Below are positions 5,491-8,483 of a stretch of 8,483 nucleotides of DNA, in pieces (the first letter of the stretch is position 1; each line of letters opens with the position of its first letter). Below the pieces are notes generated by a model. It was not told the DNA's origin. It saw nothing but the letters and a program-made list of their open reading frames with translations, and searched no databases. This DNA is from Hadesarchaea archaeon (GTDB lineage Archaea; Hadarchaeota; Hadarchaeia; Hadarchaeales; Hadarchaeaceae): contig JAUWXD010000007.1 of NCBI GenBank assembly GCA_030616505.1, forward strand, positions 1-8,483, in the 5' to 3' direction. The translations under genes and the position numbers were made by a program.

Positions 5491-6279
5491 TCAATAAACA
5501 ATTACGCTCTGCACGCTCGTAAGCTTTCTAAGCGCATCAATCACCGAGCCCTGCAAGGGCTTGTCCGTGATGATGGTGAGTTTGGGCTGTGGCACGAAAT
5601 GTGGATCATCAGCCACTACTTGGCGAATGCTGATACCGAACTTCGAAATCACACTAGTAACGTCTTTTAGGACTCCTGGCTTTACAGCATCATTGGGTAA
5701 TATTTCAATTACCCCTAGCCCGAGTTCTTGCGCTACACCTTTTAGATAAGAAAACGGCTCCAGGTTCATGAATATCCCATTAAGACTATCATCAGCTAGA
5801 ATTCTCTTGGCAGTTGCATCGACCACTCGCCGGTCCACATCTGCCTCTTTAGCTATCTGAACAGCTGGAATTCGAATGTTGCCGCATGCGATGTCTCCAT
5901 CCTCTTTCACGCGCAGTCCGTACTTGAAGAGCACTCGCGCAACGCTCAGCTGAGCAGGGTAGTCGTTGAACGCATTTTGAATATTCGACCACATCTCGAC
6001 TCCGCCAAATCGCTCGCGTTCCTCCCCTGCCATCTGCGCTATAATCAGCCACATCACGCTCTCTGCGAACCCTGGGTCTATCCCGAGCTCGCGCGCATGC
6101 TTTCTCACGCGGTCTATGACTGCCAGCTCTCTATCTGTGTCTTTAATCCCAAGCTTGAGTTTTCGTTTGAGCGCCACTAGATCATCGGCTAGCTTAAGAC
6201 GCTGTGCGAGCAGAGAGATGAGTTGCTCGTCAATTCGATCTATCTCTTGCCTACGCTCATGTAATTTTTTGCCACTCAT
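5491..6279 (-). CDS. Chorismate mutase (AroQ type) fused to HTH-ACT amino-acid regulator
   Basis: This 262-residue protein appears to join two families. Residues 6-90 are an AroQ-type chorismate mutase, which converts chorismate to prephenate. The E. coli catalytic residues Arg11, Arg28, Lys39, Asp48, Arg51 and Glu52 align with Arg10, Arg27, Lys38, Asp47, Arg50 and Glu51 (KDTDRE). The position of Gln88 is Glu87, as in some other AroQ enzymes. Residues about 96-262 match COG2150 ('predicted regulator of amino acid metabolism'). They comprise YPAQLSVARVLFKYGLRV (107-124), a helix-turn-helix-like stretch IRIPAVQIAKEADVDRRVV, NLEPFSYLKGVAQELGLGVIEI, and an ACT domain with VKPGVLKDVTSVISKFGISI and PKLTIITDKPL. 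The ATG at 6279 overlaps the shikimate kinase stop as ATGA and has GGTGGAG upstream. A function as a mutase feedback-controlled by Phe, Tyr or Trp is likely; DNA binding is possible. Confidence 0.88.
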   Translation of the reverse strand: MSGKKLHERRQEIDRIDEQLISLLAQRLKLADDLVALKRKLKLGIKDTDRELAVIDRVRKHARELGIDPGFAESVMWLIIAQMAGEERERFGGVEMWSNIQNAFNDYPAQLSVARVLFKYGLRVKEDGDIACGNIRIPAVQIAKEADVDRRVVDATAKRILADDSLNGIFMNLEPFSYLKGVAQELGLGVIEILPNDAVKPGVLKDVTSVISKFGISIRQVVADDPHFVPQPKLTIITDKPLQGSVIDALRKLTSVQSVIVY

Positions 6280-7154
6280 GGACTCTCCACCACTCCACCT
6301 TTTACTGAGGGTTTGGTAATTATTACCTTTCCTGGTCGCGCTCGCCATACACGTTCTATGGCTTTCGCCGTGTTTGACTTGGCTACGGCTACCGTCGCCG
6401 GCCCAGTCCCTGTGAGTCCTGCCGCCAGTGCCCCTTTTGCCATTGCCTCCAGAGCAGGTAACGGGTCTTGGTCCAATGCACTTGAATAAAGTAGTCCATT
6501 GAACGATAACGCCTCCCAGAATCTCCCTTGGATTGCCATGCGGTGCGCAACCTCCACCCCACTTTTTATCTGCCTGAGTTGCGCCTGATTTATCTTCGAC
6601 GTGTATGACTTGCTCCGTGGCACATAGAGAACTGCTTTCAGCTTTGGATCGACTTTAAACCGTCTAATCACGCATCGCTTGAGATTGTCTGTCACCACGC
6701 CGAAGCCGTAAAGCGAGGCCGCCGCGTCGTCAAGGGCTCCGGTTACTGTAACTCCTGCCTCGAACGCCGCATCTATCCCTATGTTCAACACAAGTTTTGG
6801 TTGTGGTCTCCTACCGAGTGCCGCAAAGGTCGCGAGGACTGTAGCGTTTGCCGCCGCACTACTGCTCGACAACCCTACGGCGACTGGAACTTCTGACCTC
6901 GTTTCTACCTGTGCGCCATAGGTTCGCCTTAGCCCGAGATGTTCCAAAACCCTTCGGACGCAAATTTCAATCAGCTTCGGACTCTCGCCCATCTCTCCAA
7001 TCATTCGCCCTGTTATTTTTTTGGAATCCTTCACCAGTTCGACCTTGGCCCGAACCCTGAGATCTACACCAAATGCGGCGCCCTTGCCTGTGGCGATAGC
7101 GTTGACCACTGTTGCCGAACCACATGCAGAAGCGATTCCTACTCGCTCACCCAA
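6276..7154 (-). CDS. Archaeal shikimate kinase (GHMP family)
   Basis: This enzyme phosphorylates shikimate with ATP to give shikimate-3-phosphate. It is the archaeal enzyme of the GHMP fold (COG1685), not the P-loop AroK of bacteria. The 292-residue protein has the N-terminal ATVVNAIATGKGAAFGVDL (14-32), the GHMP ATP-binding motif PVAVGLSSSSAAANA (90-104), GALDDAAAS (139-147) and the C-terminal GLTGTGPATVAVA (246-258). The start is a TTG at 7154, chosen because GAGGTG lies five bases upstream and the family's N-terminus begins at this point. The gene begins 13 bases after the aroC stop codon, and its own stop overlaps the ATG of the next gene. It is one step of the aro operon. Confidence 0.95.
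   Translation of the reverse strand: MGERVGIASACGSATVVNAIATGKGAAFGVDLRVRAKVELVKDSKKITGRMIGEMGESPKLIEICVRRVLEHLGLRRTYGAQVETRSEVPVAVGLSSSSAAANATVLATFAALGRRPQPKLVLNIGIDAAFEAGVTVTGALDDAAASLYGFGVVTDNLKRCVIRRFKVDPKLKAVLYVPRSKSYTSKINQAQLRQIKSGVEVAHRMAIQGRFWEALSFNGLLYSSALDQDPLPALEAMAKGALAAGLTGTGPATVAVAKSNTAKAIERVWRARPGKVIITKPSVKGGVVESP
6285..6291 (-). promoter_or_regulatory. Ribosome-binding site for the chorismate mutase fusion
   Basis: On the minus strand GGTGGAG lies five bases before the ATG at 6279. A second copy, AGGTGGAG, lies at 6293-6300. Both are in the last codons of shikimate kinase and support the ATG at 6279 rather than an upstream start at 6348. Confidence 0.6.
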
Positions 7155-7160
7155 TTCAGC

Positions 7161-7166
7161 ACCTCT
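7161..7166 (-). promoter_or_regulatory. Ribosome-binding site that decides the TTG start of shikimate kinase
   Basis: On the minus strand GAGGTG follows the aroC stop codon (TGA, 7170-7168) and lies five bases before the TTG at 7154. No ATG or GTG is available in frame nearby, so the TTG is well supported. Confidence 0.7.
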
Positions 7167-7167
7167 G

Positions 7168-8265
7168 TCACTTGAATCTATCTGGGTTGATCTTACCCGC
7201 TCGAATCACGTGGTCAGCCAGAACCAGCGCAAGCATTGCCTCGGCGACAGGTACTACCCGTGGACAAATGTTTGGGTCAAATCTCCCTTTGAACATTATC
7301 TCTGTCTCTTTCCTCTTGGATAAATCGACCGTGCGTTGGGGTTTACTAATCGATGCCGGGGGTTTGACTGCTATCTTAACTACGATAGGCATTCCCGTAG
7401 ATATGCCGCCCAAAATCCCACCTGCGTTATTCGTTTCGGTAACCAACTTGCCCTTTTGCACAACTATCTGATCGTTGGCGTCTGATCCTCTCATCCGTGC
7501 GAGCCCGCAACCAGCTCCTATAAGAACGGCTTTGACCGCGCCTATCGACATCAGGGCGTGAGCGATTTCAGCGTCGAGTTTATCAAAAACAGGGGCGCCG
7601 AGACCTGCTGGAACGCCGAGCGCTCGAATTTCGACCATGCCACCTGTGCTATCTCCTTCTAAGCTAGCCTGTAAAACGGCTCGTTTCATCTGCTCCGCCA
7701 CTTTCAAATCTGCACATCGTATCGGGTTTCGCTCCACGTTCTTTCGGATTTCATTAGGAGATGACTCTCGCTCGACCGCTACCCCTGCTGCCTCGACAGT
7801 GTGGCCGAGGATTTCGATACCATGAGCAGCCAGCAGTTTCTTCGCGATAGCCCCTGCGGCCACTCGCCCGACGGTTTCGCGTGCTGAAGAGCGCCCGCCT
7901 CCGCGGTGATCAACGTGCCCAAACTTGAGCCAGTACGTTAGGTCAGCATGACCGGGGCGGGGCTTGTTCTTGATAGCCTCGTATGGGGTGGAGTCAACAT
8001 CCACGTTTCGCACAAGCATGGAGATTGGTGTCCCCAGCGTCTTACCTTGAAAGACCCCTGAAAGGATTTCGATTCGGTCCTTCTCCTTTCGTGGACTTGC
8101 TAAAATTGATTGCCCGGGGCGACGTTTATCTAGCTCCCGCTGGACATCCTCCACGCTCAACGACATGCCTGCGGGGACTCCATCGACAACGACACCGACC
8201 GCCTTGCCGTGGGATTCCCCCCATGTCGTAATTTTGAATGCCTTGCCAATGGTGTTTCCACTCAT
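7168..8265 (-). CDS. aroC: Chorismate synthase
   Basis: AroC converts 5-enolpyruvylshikimate-3-phosphate to chorismate by eliminating phosphate, and needs reduced FMN. The 365-residue protein has normal length and all family signatures. These are TTWGESHGKAVGVVVDGVPAG with conserved His19, RRPGQS (48-53), RPGHADLTYWLKFG with conserved His106, the FMN/substrate motif GHVDHRGGGRSSARETVGR (116-134), GGISTGMPIVVK, and the C-terminal RFDPNICPRVVPVAEAMLALVLADH. The ATG at 8265 is preceded by GGATGGTG. It follows aroA after a 68-base gap and is followed by shikimate kinase after 13 bases, so it is probably co-transcribed, possibly with help from an internal promoter. The call is essentially certain. 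Confidence 0.98.
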   Translation of the reverse strand: MSGNTIGKAFKITTWGESHGKAVGVVVDGVPAGMSLSVEDVQRELDKRRPGQSILASPRKEKDRIEILSGVFQGKTLGTPISMLVRNVDVDSTPYEAIKNKPRPGHADLTYWLKFGHVDHRGGGRSSARETVGRVAAGAIAKKLLAAHGIEILGHTVEAAGVAVERESSPNEIRKNVERNPIRCADLKVAEQMKRAVLQASLEGDSTGGMVEIRALGVPAGLGAPVFDKLDAEIAHALMSIGAVKAVLIGAGCGLARMRGSDANDQIVVQKGKLVTETNNAGGILGGISTGMPIVVKIAVKPPASISKPQRTVDLSKRKETEIMFKGRFDPNICPRVVPVAEAMLALVLADHVIRAGKINPDRFK

Positions 8266-8298
8266 TCGAACACCATCCTGAAAACTCGCTGCTTGCTC

Positions 8299-8305
8299 TA
8301 TAAAT
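8299..8305 (-). promoter_or_regulatory. Possible internal promoter upstream of aroC
   Basis: The 68-base gap between aroA and aroC is the only real spacer in this operon. On the minus strand it holds ATTTATA, a TATA-like element centred near 8302, which would start transcription about ten bases before the aroC ATG. Nearby are two short palindromes, CGCTAGCG (8311-8318) and ACATGT (8325-8330), that could be operator parts or chance. Confidence 0.3.
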
Positions 8306-8333
8306 CATTGCGCTAGCGGGCAATACATGTAAG

Positions 8334-8483
8334 TCATTCAACGAGTTCGAGATTCGCCCCTAGCTTTTGCATGTCCTTTACAAACCCAGGATAAGAGACC
8401 GGGATACTCTCCACCCCATCGACAACTGTCTCCCCACGTGCCACTAGACCCGCCACGGTGAATGCCATGGCCATTCGGTGGTC
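8334..8483 (-). CDS. aroA: 3-phosphoshikimate 1-carboxyvinyltransferase (EPSP synthase), C-terminal end only
   Basis: The last 49 codons and TGA stop of a gene that enters from the right edge. The fragment begins DHRMAMAFTVAGLV, the signature around the PEP-binding Asp-His-Arg of EPSP synthase (E. coli Asp384-Arg386). It ends with SYPGFVKDMQKLGANLELVE, matching the family's C-terminal helix. EPSP synthase joins shikimate-3-phosphate and phosphoenolpyruvate, the step directly before AroC. The position of E. coli Lys411 is valine here, as far as a by-eye alignment allows; this position varies in class II-like enzymes. The rest of the gene, and any earlier aro genes, lie outside the window. Confidence 0.93.
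   Translation of the reverse strand, partial: DHRMAMAFTVAGLVARGETVVDGVESIPVSYPGFVKDMQKLGANLELVE

Noticed and set aside
5437..5670. 77-residue plus-strand open frame across the DUF424/chorismate mutase junction
   Set aside because: It covers parts of two real genes in wrong frames and has no supporting motif or ribosome-binding site.
6280..6348. Upstream start for the chorismate mutase at 6348
   Set aside because: The added residues come from the other frame of shikimate kinase. AroQ proteins start close to the first catalytic Arg, as given by the ATG at 6279, which has GGTGGAG upstream.
8400..8430. EPSP synthase apparently lacking the E. coli Lys411 equivalent
   Set aside because: The position is not invariant; class II-like enzymes carry other residues before the S-Y-P motif. 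The fragment is too short to infer loss of function.
1..8483. Search for a defence island, toxin-antitoxin pair, CRISPR, mobile element or RNA gene
   Set aside because: Every region is explained by conserved metabolic, transport or information-processing genes; no regular repeats, transposase or integrase motifs, or tRNA-like sequences were seen.

Overview
The window is archaeal chromosomal DNA carrying conserved housekeeping genes. The evidence is a set of archaeal-type proteins: the KEOPS subunit Cgi121, translation initiation factor aIF2-beta with a C-terminal four-cysteine zinc finger, DUF424, a GHMP-fold (not P-loop) shikimate kinase, an RPA32-like OB-fold/winged-helix protein, a COG2150-type ACT regulator, and small CBS-less MgtE-like permeases. 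Gene starts have GGAG/GGTG-type ribosome-binding sites and include TTG and GTG codons. The phylum cannot be fixed by eye; an uncultured lineage (for example Bathyarchaeia or a deep euryarchaeal group) is a low-confidence guess. No rRNA, tRNA, CRISPR array, insertion sequence or phage gene was recognised.

Layout. (1) Positions 1-810, + strand: trpA, cut at its 5' end by the window edge. (2) Positions 880-3468, + strand: a tightly packed four-gene unit. Two paralogous 186-residue MgtE/SLC41-type membrane proteins are followed by a PhoU-TrkA_C protein that is itself an internal tandem duplication, then an unrecognised 99-residue protein. A putative promoter lies between trpA and this unit. (3) Positions 3457-4026, - strand: cgi121, overlapping the preceding gene tail to tail by 12 bases. 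(4) Positions 4050-5486, + strand: RPA32-like protein, aIF2-beta and DUF424, divergent from cgi121 with only 23 bases between start codons. (5) Positions 5491-8483, - strand: an aromatic amino-acid operon read aroA (3' end only), aroC, GHMP shikimate kinase, then a chorismate mutase fused to an HTH-ACT regulator.

How the genes work together. The right-hand operon covers consecutive steps: shikimate kinase makes shikimate-3-phosphate, AroA makes EPSP, AroC makes chorismate, and the mutase makes prephenate with a probable amino-acid-sensing ACT module. trpA at the left edge belongs to the competing tryptophan branch. The transport unit probably forms a divalent-cation transporter from two half-subunits, with the soluble PhoU-TrkA_C protein as candidate regulator in place of the N and CBS domains of bacterial MgtE. 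The central genes serve tRNA modification (Cgi121), ssDNA binding (RPA32-like) and initiator-tRNA delivery (aIF2-beta).

Coding density is very high. No stretch of 300 bases lacks a gene; the longest gaps are about 69 bases (811-879) and 68 bases (8266-8333). Convergent genes overlap or lie 4 bases apart, so transcripts must end inside opposing genes. The most interesting items are the chorismate mutase-regulator fusion and the paired permease/duplicated regulator module with its unknown 99-residue partner. No obviously new defence or mobile system was found.
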